Source of the DNA: Hedera helix
Taxonomy: Eukaryota > Streptophyta > Magnoliopsida > Apiales > Araliaceae
Assembly (NCBI GenBank): GCA_947179155.2
Contig: OX359270.1
Location: forward strand, 8,410,222-8,474,221
Direction of reading: 5' to 3'
Length of the DNA: 64,000 bases
The translations under genes and the position numbers were made by a program. Every line of letters begins with the position of its first letter. The first letter of the stretch is position 1. This document shows positions 42,437 through 55,337 of the stretch, piece by piece. Below the pieces are notes generated by a model. The model saw only the letters and a list, made by a program, of their open reading frames with translations, had not been told where the DNA came from and searched no databases.

Positions 42437-45135
42437 TGTAAGACCCCGAATTTTAATAAATAGATTTTAAAATTTTCTCATAATTTTATTATTAACAGTA
42501 AGGTGTTAAATTAATAAAAATTAAAATTAAAGATGTTATGTGCAAAATTTTATGTCGGACAATATTTGATTGGTTGGGAAATATTCGTTTTGTCGAGGAA
42601 TATTCGTACGACGGCGTCGAAATATTCAGTTATGGGTGGACCTCACAATGAAATATTGTCGGATGTAGAAAATGATAGCAGTAGCCTTTCTAAATAAAAA
42701 TGGAACAGTATTATCACTTTTAACTGTTATAATACCCAGTGATAAAAGTATGGTAACATATGGTATTTTACTGTAGCACGCGATATTTTACAATAGCACA
42801 TAGTATTGCATAACAACACACGATATTACATAATGTTTAAATTATTAAACTGATAAAGTGTCTATTGCACATTATTTCATCAATAATTGTCATGACACAA
42901 CATTTTACATCATTGAATCAATAATTATTATTACACAATATTTTATATTATTAATTGCACAGTGTTCCATATTATTGAATCAATAATTGTCATAATGCAC
43001 AACATCTTGCATTATTAGGTCAATAATTGTTACAGTAGTAGTCACAAGTATTAAACAGTTAGACATATTTATTATTTAAAAAACACTGTATGTTTAATAA
43101 TTGAGATATTAAATCAATAAAATAATATAAAAATATGTAATATGTATACGTGTGTAACACATGTAAATGTGTAACGCGTATAAGTGTGTAACACGAGTAA
43201 GTGTGTAACACACGTAGATGCGTAACACGTGTAAATGTGTAACACGTGTAAGCGTGAACCGTGCGTTAGTCAATGAACAATGCAGATTAAAGTGTGAAAC
43301 GTGAGTTGGTTGATGAATGGTTCAGATTAAAAGATTAGATTAAAATGTGTAACGTGTGTGTGAAAAAGTTGATTAGGCTCTGGCTATAAATAGGGTGGCT
43401 TAGCATAAGGAGTTTCATACATTTCTCACTCAATCTTCTTTTCGCTCTCTAAATATTTCTTCGTATAAGTGTCTCTCTAAGAGTATTAAAATTATCTTAA
43501 GCGTTGAAGATCTGGAAGGGTACGAGTATTGTTCAAGTAATTTTTTTTGCAAAAGTTATATAAACACTCACACACACATTAGTTTACAACTCTTTCTTTA
43601 GAAGACTCTTCTATTAGAAGATTTATTTTGAAAAACTTCGTTTGAAAGATTTTACTTTGAAAAACTATTTTCTTTAAAAACTATTTTGAAGTATATTTAT
43701 ATAGTCGCTTTGATGATTTTATATACATAAAATTGGTATGTGTTATTTACTAATTAAATTATGAATATACATATAGGTTGATCAACCTCATAAAAGTTGT
43801 ATTTAGTCACGAAATAAGGTAAGGGATATCATTTTCTTTTAAACTCTTAAACTTAATACTGTAAAGGGTATCATTCTTTTCATCGTCATAAGGGAAAATC
43901 ATTTTCTTTCTTACCTATAAGGGATGCCATCTTTTTCATCTTTTATCACTTAAAGAAAGTATCTCATTTGCACCTCTAATATAATTAAAAGGTGAAAATT
44001 CTTGAAGTAATAATTCATTAATATTTTCTTAATAGTTTGCACTTCATCTAATACCCTTTGACATGAATATTCCTATTAAATTTTCATCGTCATATTTGAA
44101 CTGTGAACTTATGGACTTTGAACTTTTGAACTGTGAATATTTATTTGGACTGTGAACTTATGGACATTGAACTTTTAAACTGTGGACATTTATTTGATAT
44201 GTGAACATTTTGGACTAGTTCTTTGTACCGTTGAACTTCTTTCCTGTGGATATTGGACATTACTCTTGAACTTGAACACTTTTTTTCTATACATCATGTT
44301 GATAATTTAGACATTATTTGAATTTGGACAAAGTCAAAGTGGTTAACTTCTCATGTTATTATTTATTTTGTTTCTTCTGTTCATTATTATCTATGTTGTT
44401 ATTTCAATCATCAAGCTTCAGGCTATTCTGAATATTTGTGGTAGGACGCAAATGATATGTTAAAGGCGATATAGGATAAAAATGATATAACGGTTGAGTG
44501 TCTTTAATCGGATGACAAGGACATGTGACGAATGTTCTTTTTGGCCGGGGGCAAAAAATAACTATTGTTTGGTATGATCATAACCAGTGGTATTTCAGAT
44601 GATAAAAGTTGATGATGATTTCTTGAAAAGTGAGGCTAATAGACATCATGATCTACTTAATTTTCTTAGTGGCGGTTCTTTCACTGCAGTAGAACTTTGT
44701 TTAAGAACTTAACTGCTGTTGTTGATTTAAATCTTGTTATTTATATTACTCTATTAACAACTCAACTGCAGCTGTTGATTTAAAACTTGTTATCTATTAT
44801 ATTCAATTAAGAACTCTACTGTTGAAGGTTAAGAATAATTTATTTTTCATTATCTTAGTCATGATATTCCTTACTGGACTATTTGAGCTCACACTTTTCT
44901 TTTTGTTCAATTGTTCAGGAAATGATAGCATTTCCAGGACTAGCGGGGAGAAAAGGAGAATGGAGTAATGGTCCGAGATAGTTATTATAGTAGTCTTCAC
45001 TGTATTGTAGAATTGTAATAATTGTGAAGACTTAATTGTGTATTATTGAGTAATGAACGGTGTATTGTAATAATATTGTTGTAGTCTTTTGACGACTCAA
45101 ATTGGATGGTATGGGTCCGATTTGGGGGCGTCACG
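42437..45135 (+). repeat. 3' LTR of element A
   Basis: 2699 bp, TGTAAGACCCCG to GGGGCGTCACG. TATA box CTATAAATAG at 43384-43393. A short tandem repeat with ACACGTGT cores at about 43140-43260 lies upstream of the TATA box. It is followed by the target duplication CTCTC. Only its first part has a counterpart 5' LTR (20032). Confidence 0.9.
43140..43262 (+). repeat. GTGTAACACGTGTAA tandem repeat in the element A LTR
   Basis: About eight units of 15-17 bp, several with CACGTG or ACACGTGT cores. Located 120-240 bp upstream of the LTR TATA box. CACGTG is the plant G-box core, so a role as an enhancer is possible but unproven. Confidence 0.8.
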
Positions 45136-45637
45136 CTCTCCATCCCAAATTATCTGCAATTTTAAAAAAAAAATTATTTTACCAAAATAATTGCAGTTTG
45201 ATCTTTTCTAAACAATTAAATTGGTTATATTACAACTTTACCGTTTTTATTTATTCTTTCTCCTCATAAGTGTATAATCCCCAAATTGCATAATTATAGA
45301 AAAGATAAAAGGTCTTTACTTCATTATTATGCCAATTTTATTACTAAAAAATTGATGTACATGAGGTGATTTATTGTGCAACAATTCCAAAAGTCTCTCT
45401 TTCCAAAAACACAATTATCTGGATGCTAGTTTTTTGATGAGTAATTTTAAGTATAGGTATAATTGTACTTTTAGTAATAAAATTGGCATAATAATTGCAT
45501 TTCTTTATCCGTGTGTGGATGATCAAACCTGCAAATAATTTGAGTTAGAGGGAGTATTAACTAAATAAAAGATTAAATTTGGGAGTTTATGTTAACGGTG
45601 CAAAATTGTTGGGTACAGAACAAATTTTAAATTTCAT

Positions 45638-45893
45638 CTGTTCTAAATTATAAGATTATTATTGATTTTTTAAAAATTTAATTGAAAATATATTTAAATT
45701 TAAAATTAGCATAATTTATTGAAGTTTAAAAAATAATAAATTTTATAATTAGTAGTACTTTTTAGGTAATTTTTGAAATTCATAATAGTATAAACATAAA
45801 CTAAATAAATTTATGTCAATTTTAAATTTTAAAATATTTAAAATTAATTTTTAAAAAATCAATATTAATTTTATAATTTAGAATAGAGATAGG
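45638..45893. repeat. MITE-like inverted repeat
   Basis: Left end TCTGTTCTAAATTATAAGAT then TATTGATTTTTTAAAAAT; right end reverse complement ATCTCTATTCTAAATTATAA then ATATTGATTTTTTAAAAAT. Related ends occur near 11955 and 12890, so this may be a small family. Target duplication not resolved. Confidence 0.65.
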
Positions 45894-46045
45894 ATTTTTT
45901 ATATAATTTTACCCTTCTGTTTATCTCTATAGATACAAAAAGTCAAGGACAAATTTATCCAAAAATAAAATAAAATTTGTCGCGCACCAACCAATTTTGC
46001 CATGTTATTAATTTTTTTGTTTACTTACGTTTATGATAAATCTTA

Positions 46046-46328
46046 CTCCGTCTGTTTTATTTTAAATATTATTTTAGAAAAGTATTTTTGTCCTTTAATA
46101 TTTATCATTTGATAATTTTAGATGAGCATTAATTACTTAGTTTTTAATATTACTCTAAGTATTAAATACAATTTTGATTATTTCACTATTTTTTATCTAA
46201 TAAATAATATTCTTTTATTTTAATATAAGAACAATATAAATAATTAATATTATATTTAATATTATATAATTATTTTCTTAATACTTATATACAACTCTAA
46301 AATGATATATATTAAAGGACGGAGGGAG
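46046..46328. mobile_element. Stowaway-like MITE
   Basis: 283 bp. Left end CTCCGTCTGTTTTATTTTAA; right end reverse complement CTCCCTCCGTCCTTTAATAT. Flanked by TA at 46044-46045 and 46329-46330. Non-coding. It lies about 600 bp upstream of the host gene. Confidence 0.75.
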
Positions 46329-46905
46329 TAATTCAAGTACTTTGAATTCATTAGATTTTATGACCTTTTCTTAGGCATGTCAAAGATTTATTACACATAT
46401 ATAAGATGTAATATTTTATGATAACTAGCTAAAAGAATTAAATGTGACGTGTTGATCGATATTGACAGGGAAGAAAGTAAGGGGTACCAATTTTTGTCAA
46501 TTTCGCCCTCGAGTTTATCTCTACAAACACCAAAACTCAACGGCAAATTTATCAAAAATAAAAGACAAAGATAAAACTCAAAAGATAAATGTCCAATTTT
46601 TTATTTATTAATCACGTCTATGATAAATCTTAATTTATATTTAATCATCGTGTTATTAGATTATATTTATTCAATACCTATTTGAAGGATTTAGCATAAA
46701 AAAAAATACATATTTGAAGGGTAATATATGACTGCAAATTAAATACCTCCTGTTAGAAAAAAAATTTCTTCCTATTTTACTATCTTCTCCCTTGTGCCAA
46801 GCTGCCATAATATCATGGGGTCGTTTTTCTAGTTAAAAATCTCTCACCTACTTTCACTAAGTTGTGAGAGTGACAATACAAACACACAAAACAAACACAA
46901 CTTTC
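46329..46905. other. Upstream region of the host gene
   Basis: AT-rich. No other gene seen. Contains text similar to 45890-46040 (ATAGATACAAAAAGTCAAGG against CAAACACCAAAACTCAACGG), suggesting a diverged local duplication of about 600 bp spacing. Confidence 0.45.
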
Positions 46906-46915
46906 CATATATATA
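46906..46915 (+). promoter_or_regulatory. Probable TATA box of the host gene
   Basis: ATATATATAC about 52 bp before the ATG at 46967, followed by an ACACAC-rich leader. Position fits a short 5' UTR; not tested. Confidence 0.5.
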
Positions 46916-46966
46916 CACACACACACGAACACACAAGAACCACTCCTTCCTCAAAACACAAAAGTC

Positions 46967-47569
46967 ATGCCTTCAACTATTGCACCCTTTAATGGCCATG
47001 GCCAAATTTCACAAGATGATACAGAAACCCCATTTTCCCCTCACATCCGGCTATCGTCTCGTCGAACACTTTCTTTCTCATCATCTCCATCCTTCTCATC
47101 ATCAAATTCATCCGATGATAATTCATGTCCTAGCCCTACTACTACTCTAAAATTCTCAGGCCAAATCCCTTTTTCTTGGGAAAAAATTCCCGGAATTCCA
47201 AAAAATGTACAAATTCCCAAAGAAAATAACATTGACGACCCTTCATTAAATTTCCTCCCATTACCCCCATCCGTGAAAAAAATCAACAAAAAAGAAATTT
47301 TCCCCACGCCCCAAAAGAAGCACCACGCTAATGACAGTTTCCGAAAAGACCCTTTTTTCGCAGCATTAGTGAAGTGTTCTAAGGGAAATGATGAGCATGA
47401 CAGCATTGGTAATTTTTGTAAAAGTTCAAGGGTAGCAAGGACATTAAGCGATCGATTAGGGTTTGTGAGCATGTACACTTCTTGCAAAAGCACTTTTGAT
47501 GTTTCTGAGTCTATTGTTTATCTTCCGAGATCAAGCACATATGATTTATATCCTCGCCGTTCAAGCTGA
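46967..47569 (+). CDS. DUF688-like plant protein, 200 aa, single exon
   Basis: The only credible host gene here. The ATG (AAGTCATGCC context) follows a TATA box and a short leader; stop TGA at 47567-47569. The protein has a Ser-rich N-terminal half (residues 29-56), then IPFSWEKIPGIPK at 67-79. This Pro-Phe/Leu-x-Trp-Glu-x-x-Pro-Gly-x-Pro-Lys motif is characteristic of plant DUF688 proteins, whose function is unknown. Next come a Lys-rich segment (104-120), KDPFFAALVKCSK (127-139), and a C-terminal RTLSDRLGFVSMYTSCKS. No signal peptide or membrane helix is visible. Its length fits the shorter family members. Codon usage and composition are less AT-rich than the flanks. The family call is by motif only; an intron or longer upstream exon cannot be excluded. 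Confidence 0.8.
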   Translation: MPSTIAPFNGHGQISQDDTETPFSPHIRLSSRRTLSFSSSPSFSSSNSSDDNSCPSPTTTLKFSGQIPFSWEKIPGIPKNVQIPKENNIDDPSLNFLPLPPSVKKINKKEIFPTPQKKHHANDSFRKDPFFAALVKCSKGNDEHDSIGNFCKSSRVARTLSDRLGFVSMYTSCKSTFDVSESIVYLPRSSTYDLYPRRSS

Positions 47570-48310
<741 letters not shown>

Positions 48311-48349
48311 ACACCGTTGTGTACGCGTAAGTTAAGTACAAAAAATAAT

Positions 48350-48352
<3 letters not shown>

Positions 48353-48397
<45 letters not shown>
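48353..48397. repeat. (AT)n microsatellite
   Basis: About 22 AT units. Confidence 0.97.
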
Positions 48398-48401
<4 letters not shown>

Positions 48402-48870
48402 GTTATACCTATATATAAAAATTGATGACTATGCATAATACTTAAAAAATACAACTTTTTTTTTATACTTATCGTGTATATGTATGTATAGTTGTGCACT
48501 TCCATTGTTCACTATATAAAACAAAAAAGTTAACTAGACCGCACAATAAGGCCATTAATATATAATTATACATTAATTTTTAAATTTGATTTGTTTTAAA
48601 CTTACTAATAAAAAAGCCCTTAACTTAAAAGAGAATTTAATGAAAGCTTTTAGAAGAAACATAATATTTTGCATTTTTAATACTTATTTAGCCTTGGAGT
48701 GGATGGTGGAATAATAATGCCTATAGTTTATGGCATTAACTTTGGTTATTTATGCGTCGTCTCTACATATTTTATTATTTATTTATTTATTTTTGAAATT
48801 TTTTTTTTCTTTTCTATTCTTTTGGTTGGTAGGTTTACTATCTACTTATTTTATTCGATACAAAAAGTCT
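48398..48870. other. AT-rich intergenic DNA
   Basis: No gene recognised. Confidence 0.4.
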
Positions 48871-48871
48871 T

Positions 48872-49119
48872 GGACTCGGTCGTAGTGATTGGTCCAATTT
48901 TTTTTTTTCCTCATTTGATTCCTAAAATATTTATAATAATTTTTTTGATAATTTTTTTTTATATAATTTAATAATTTATGTGTAATTTGGATTCATTCAA
49001 ATTATACCTAAATTACTAAATTTTATACAAAAAAATTATCAAAAAAAATTATAAATATTTTATGAGCCAAAAAGAGGGGGGGGGGGGGGGGAATTGGACC
49101 GGTCACTAGGACCGATCCC
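48872..49119. mobile_element. MITE-like long palindrome with T11/G16 homopolymers
   Basis: 248 bp, nearly all inverted repeat. Left GGACTCGGTCGTAGTGATTG then GTCCAATT; right (reverse complement) GGGATCGGTCCTAGTGACCG then GTCCAATT. Arms then share AAAATATTTATAATWATTTT and TTGATAATTTTTT. At the same arm position the left has T11 (48898-48908) and the right has G16 (49076-49091). Non-coding; target duplication unclear. Confidence 0.75.
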
Positions 49120-49674
49120 ACTAAAAAAGTTCAATTCAATAATTTATAGCTAACGACATCAATAATTATATAGGGAATATTTGCTAGGCCAAAGGAGTAC
49201 TAGGCCAGTCCCGGTACCATTCATTGAAGGCCAGGACATACACAGAACCTTCCCCCCACTCTAAAAACTAAATTATACTGAAAGTCACTCCCCATGAACA
49301 GGTCAAAGGGTCAAAACGATTATTTAAAAGGGATTTGTTTATTTTTTATTTTCTAGAACTATGCAAGAATTATTAGCTTTCTTTAAATATTGGAACACAA
49401 GTTAGAAGAGTTTTTTTCACTTTGATCTCATTGTTAAAGAAGCTATAAATTAGCAATAATTTTTTAAAATTTTATGAGGCATGTAATATGATACCATAAC
49501 GACGACCTTAGTATCTCTCCACTATACAACTGATCAGTATTGTATCATGCACATCACTCTCCACCATACAACCAATCAATATTGTATTGAGTACATATAC
49601 GAGTTGAGTTGAGTTATAAATTTAGTTGAGATCTATCTTATGAATTATGATAACTCTATTGATGATACTTTGCG

Positions 49675-49705
<31 letters not shown>

Positions 49706-52700
49706 GTGTAAGCATGTATATTTTTATTAATTTTTATCGCTAGAAGTTTATTTCCTTGTAGTGACTGAAACCATTATGATATCAAACAGATGGAGATATC
49801 TTTTGAGGGAAAATATCCATGTTTTATGTAATGCTTCCCCCAAAAGTTGCTCTTTTTGTAACCCTTTTTTTAGTGTGTGTTGTATATGATGATGAAAATT
49901 TTAGTGGGCATATATGTTGTTCTTTTTTGTTAATTTTGTAACACCATGAGTGCTGACAAGCTGTGAATATGATGAACAAGAGGTCCACCCCAAGACTTTA
50001 TACCCCAGATGTTCATCACTCCACACATAGGCTATGGTATCATAAACGAAAAGATGATTAAATACTTGTTAGTACTAACTTTAATGATAATATGGTTCGG
50101 TAAAACCACACGTGATACATTGTATATATATTTTCTTTTGACCAATATATGGAACCAATTTATAACAAATAGTAGTTATATAGTCTTAATTATCTCTCAG
50201 ATCTTACACCGTAAATTATAATATTTGACGGTCATAATTTAAAAATAAATAAAATTAAGACCTTTCGCAATATAATGTTGTAAAAGGAAAACTTACTAAT
50301 TTCGAACTAACAGTAAAGTAACTGTTACATCTTTACAACAAACAATGCAACATTTGGTTGTTATTGAAAAGTCCATATTTAAAATTTTTAACCCTAATAA
50401 TAGCGGATAACATTTTTCTAAAAAAAATTAGATGTTTCATTTCTCCAATAGATGGTTAAATATATATTTGTTCGAATAGGGTCATATTAACAATTTGCTA
50501 CATCAATCACTCCATATATATGGGAGTACTGGGGGCTGCGCCGTTGGGTATTTTTTATTTTATTTTTCCTTTCATACGAGTATTTTGTAAAAGTTTCATA
50601 ATTATGAGTTCATACTGCAATTGTTTTGAAAATATGTTGAGAAGAAATTGCGAAAACCACATAAAAATTGTACTACACAAATAAAATTCATAACAATAGT
50701 AAGCATTTTCAAGCAACCATAAAGAAGGAAAACAAGATAAAAAAAAATAGGTCTACACTAAAACAAAAGAAAAAAGAAAAAAAAACACAAAACACAAAAC
50801 TACAAGCATTTTCAAGCAACCTCTATATAAAGGGTAGTGCTGCTCGCCTGCTCTTCATGTCCTCTTAGCTTGAAGCAACTTGAGTTTAAATATGGGAATG
50901 TGACAGCAATAATATGGATAGCTTCGATATTGGCAGCTAGTATTCGTTTATCTACTTTGGGAATCGTGCATAATGGCCTCGTTGTAAAATCAATTTTTTA
51001 ATTTTATTTCTTGTAAGACAAACACGATGCTCAATCAGCATTGGGGGATCACACTAAGCTACCATACTTAGATGTCGTTTTATTGAAGATCATAAACTAC
51101 TCCACTTATAAAATAATTTTATTTACAAATTTTAAAAATATTTTTTTATTTTATATTTGGTAATTATATAGTGATGATATTATTATAATTAAATTATGAT
51201 AATAATTTGATTATTATATCTTTTTATATTACTATTAATATGTAAACACGCGTGAGAGGGGGACAATAACCTATTATAATATGTATCCCAGTCAAACATA
51301 GAGAACATGTGATTTTTTGATAATGTGTATATAAAGTTTATATCTACTGCCAATAATCTTAACAATTATATATGATATTTTGGTTGGGTCAAGATGATCA
51401 AATCTTACTCCTTGAATAGTGAATTTGAGAGTTGATGCAAACTCGAGTCGGATTAGCTCGTTACAAATAATATCAAAGTCAATTCTCGAAAGTTTGAATT
51501 AAATAATGTATTTGATCAAATTATTAGAGATGGGGATACCGATCTAACTATTGGAGATGGGGATACAAAAGCTAGCTAGAGGTGTTGGAGGCGAAGACAA
51601 AGTCCACAGATATTATGTACCGCAAAATTGTTTATCCGACGAGAATGTTAAAAATTTATTAGTAGAAATTGAAATACTCCAACCTCACATCTAATGAAAG
51701 TTTGAGTGGTACTGTATATAAAGTTTAACTCTACTACTAATAGTATGACTGTTTAACTAAGTTTGTTTTGTGCCAAAATGGTTCACTAATGAAACTCTAT
51801 CTAGGCTCGAGTCTTACTAGGTTTATAAGAATGAAAAACATAATGGAGTTGATTAAAAATATGTATGTAATTATGTAATTAATCTTATGATTAGAATCCT
51901 CCTCAACAAGTTGAATAATAGCAAGTATAGTTGCATAGATTTGAGAGATTAAAGCAACTATAAAAATGAGTAACTATGTTTAGTTTGAAGAAATAAAATT
52001 GATAAAAAAATGAAATAGAGAAAGGAATTGAATGATTCACTCCATTCCTGACTGAAATGAGTCATTCAATGTCCTCTCTCAAAGAATAAAATCCACAAAT
52101 TTGACATAAATAGAAATGTTTCATTACATTCCTATTGAACAATCAAACATAATTATTTTTATTTTATATAAATGAACTATTTTATTTTCACCTTAATTCC
52201 TGCGATCCAAACGAAACATAAATGTCGTCATGCAAAATATTCACGCGTTCTTCAAAAATTTAATATAAAGAACAGGGAGGTTGCATATATTGGGCATCGC
52301 TGAAGGAGGAAAAGCCAAATTAATTGTACATAAAATTAATTACAAGCAAAATGAATTCCAAATTTTAGTCCTCTTAACATTTCTAATAATTTTGACTAGG
52401 GATATTACTCAGTGTGGACAGTAACACAAAAATTGAAACCATTTCTTACGACTCTAGTATTTTGAAGTACAAGAGGCAGAATAATAATATTTAGAAGCCC
52501 AACTTGGCCATTTAAAAAGATCAATGTGATATATAGTTGGATTCTACCTGAGTTTTGAATTGATCTCCAAAAACAAACACAACAAAATGCTAAATGGGAA
52601 CCTGCCTGAGTTTTTCATTTGTTTTTTTGTAGGTTGAATTAATTGTACTGGCAATGTGTTATGAACAAACTTCCAAATTCCCAAGTCTTTGGGCTAGACA

Positions 52701-53720
52701 AGGTACACTTTCATTTACAAGTTGTGATAAAGACTCCACCAGTTGTGGTAGAGAGTTGAACCATATATACAAATTGGTTCATATGCCCATCGTGCATGGA
52801 GACAAAAATAAAATTCGTTTGCATTCAAATTTTATATAACGATTCAATATAAATTAAATCCAGAATAAGAATAAATCCATTACTTAAAAAGTAACAACTT
52901 TGGTCATTTATCTTATTAAATTTACCTTCTAAAATATTGGATAATAAAGCATGCATATTCGTACTTAGATTAATTTATGTCCAAACTCTATTTTTTTCCT
53001 CTTCATCAAGATATTTAGTAAAAGCAAGAAGGCTCCTTTAATATTTGTATTAATGTTTATGAAAGGCTTTTCCATAGGGAATTGGGTTTTTTTTCCTTGC
53101 CTACGATTAATTTCTGCCCGACCCCGCCCCAGCCCCAAAGCTAAAACCCACATTGAACATCATGCCTACATTAAATCCTAGTTTGGGTATATAAGAAATG
53201 GTGATGTTCAGGATCTTAAATATTTAATCTCAAAAAATATTTTAAATGATATGTTATTATAATATTAGTCTAAGTAGATGTCAAGTAATTAAATATGTCA
53301 TAAATTATTATTAAAATATTCAATATCGCGTCATTTAAAACTGAAAATTTAAGATCCCTAATATTAGAAAAGAAAAAAGAAAGAACGAGAAAAATATATG
53401 AAAGAAATTAAAAATTCTTTATTTGTGAATTTTTTAAGAACATAATAATAAAAAAAAAGATGAGAATATTGATCAAAAAACTTGTATAACATTTTGAAGT
53501 ATCAAAAATATCTTTTTAATAATTTATAAAAATATCCTTATATTAATTTATTAAAAATATTCAAACGCACCGCACCAATTTGGTGCTCGTTTACTTGACT
53601 TTGAGAAGAAAGATGATGCAGATCTATTAAAAATAGAATGTCGGATGCAGGCGCCTTGGACCGTTTCTTTTTCGAGTATATCTTTTGCTTTTCTGCTTAT
53701 TTAAATCTTAAAAGTTTGTA
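49120..53720. other. Intergenic DNA, no gene recognised
   Basis: AT-rich with short open frames that show no domain or codon bias. Contains a (TA)n tract (about 49677-49701) and a hairpin at about 52025-52085 (ATTGAATGATTCACT with its complement AAATGAGTCATTCAAT). TATATAAAGTTTAWMTCTACT occurs near 51329 and 51715, hinting at an old degraded repeat. No RNA gene seen. Confidence 0.5.
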
Positions 53721-53721
53721 G

Positions 53722-53899
53722 CAAATTTTATTTTTGAATATTACAAGTATTTTCTCAACTCTAACCATATATATAATTTTGGTTGAATGAATTACAAAAA
53801 ATTTCTAACCATATATATAATTTTGAATATTACAAGTAATATTACAAATTTTATTTTTGAATATTACAAGTATTTTCTCATCTCTAACCATATATATAT
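53722..53899 (+). repeat. Direct repeat, two 55-bp copies
   Basis: CAAATTTTATTTTTGAATAT then TACAAGTATTTTCTCA and CTCTAACCATATATAT at 53722-53779 and 53845-53899. Parts of the unit also recur between the copies. Confidence 0.85.
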
Positions 53900-54423
53900 T
53901 TTCTCAAATTTTATCCAAAACACTAAATTTATTTTTTGAAAGTTATTATGAGATATTTAAATTCAAAATTTGATGTGATTTATTTCAATTATAAAAATAA
54001 TAAAGCTTGTAATTAGTAGTAATTTTTATATAATTTATAATTTTGAAAATTATGTTATTTAAAATTGAAAGAATATATATTAATTTTAAATATTATATAT
54101 TAAATTCAAAATTAATAATATTGATTTATATTTTAAAATCAAGGGAGTATGTCATAATCTCGTGAGCTCGTCATATAACACGTTGGTTAATTTTAAATTT
54201 TTATTAAAATTAATTTTTGTTAAGAGATAAACTTAGATAAATGACTTTACACGTTAGAAGAAAATAATTCTATTTAAGATATGATATGACTTATGAACCG
54301 TTGGTCTGGCTCATCTTACTTATTTAACTAAGAAAAAAAGGAAAAAACGTGGGACCCACAAACCATATAAAACCAATTTAGTCAGCCTCAACAACTAGGG
54401 AGAGTTAATTTCTTATTTTTATT

Positions 54424-54552
54424 ACGTGATTTATAATGATATTTTTTAAAATTTATGACGTTAATTTATTCTGCTATTATAAAATAAGATTATAACGACG
54501 GAACAAATTATTGATATAAATTTTAAAAAATATTATTATAAATTTTGTAATA
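54424..54552. repeat. MITE-like inverted repeat
   Basis: TTTATAATGATATTTTTTAA near 54430 pairs with TTAAAAAATATTATTATAAA near 54524. The centre is GACGTTAA...TTATAACGACG. A G-run (54599-54608) lies just beyond. Confidence 0.6.
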
Positions 54553-54599
54553 AAATTAGATAAAAAATTTATTATAAAGAATTTGGTCCAATCGGGCTG

Positions 54600-55337
54600 G
54601 GGGGGGGGTCAAATAAAATTCCTTTGGGTTCCCTCAGTCACTACATCAACTTGGACTTAAAACTGAATTATCAATAAAATGTTATTATATCTGAGCAGCT
54701 CAGCTGTCCCATCATGTTATACATAAAAGTGGCAACAGGGTGAGGTCTCCACCTCAAATAAAACTAGATAAGTGAAGTGACCGACCCACCATCAAAACCT
54801 ACTTGCCAATAAACAACTTCCATATAAATGAAACTTATCTTATCTCATAGATACACATCCTTTGGAATCTCTTGGCGGTGCATACTGATATACATAAAAT
54901 TAATTTATTATATCAAATAAATTATTAAAATATTATTAATTATAATTATTTATATAATTCGTAATAAAAAAAATAACACATAAAATCACAAAAGATACAT
55001 TATTTTTCATAAAGTAAATACAAAAATTGTTTATTTTTATATTTTGGAGTATAAAAATAACACCAAAATTTCCCTATATACTTTATTTGTTCAATATGAA
55101 TAATTTTATATGTAAAATTATAATTTTCAATTAAGGGTGACAATTTGTTCTGTCCTTGCGTCCTATTTTGAATAGGATAGTGATTTTGATTCTGATCGAA
55201 AATAGGATTAAAAATAAAAAACTTAATATAAAAAATTACCGAATGCTATTTATAGGGATGGAGAAGGGCTGATATTTACTTCCCTCACCCCTGCCCCTAA
55301 ATAGTTATATACTAGATACAACCCCGCACGTTGCGGC
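54600..55337. other. Intergenic DNA ending in a Helitron-like motif
   Basis: No gene recognised. The last bases, ACTAGATACAACCCCGCACG then TTGCGG, contain the hairpin CCGCA/TGCGG, a motif often found near plant Helitron ends. The LARD-like element inserted directly after it, so the rest would lie beyond the window. Confidence 0.4.

Larger units (their letters stand above)
20032..45135 (+). mobile_element. Tekay-like element A, internally deleted host of the nest
   Basis: It starts TGTAAGACCCC at 20032 and ends GGGGCGTCACG at 45135 (terminal CA changed to CG), flanked by a perfect 5-bp duplication CTCTC (20027-20031 and 45136-45140). Only pieces belong to A itself: the first part of the 5' LTR (20032-20346, resuming at 41894), a rearranged scar, the last part of pol (42068-42436) and the 3' LTR (42437-45135). 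Most of gag-pol is missing. All else is later insertion. Confidence 0.85.
20025..45554. mobile_element. Stowaway-like MITE split by the nest (421 bp without insertions)
   Basis: Left end CTCTCTC at 20025-20031 continues at 45141 as CATCCCAAATTATCTGCA. The right end is GCAAATAATTTGAGTTAGAG then GGAG, ending at 45554. The two ends are inverted repeats (CTCCCTC...AAATTATNTGCA). TA dinucleotides flank both ends (20023-20024 and 45555-45556), the Tc1/mariner target. The 25 kb between 20032 and 45140 is element A with its contents and one TSD copy. Non-coding. Confidence 0.75.

Noticed and set aside
52654..52839. 61-codon frame in the intergenic region.
   Set aside because: Short, no domain, no promoter or conserved neighbour; expected by chance.
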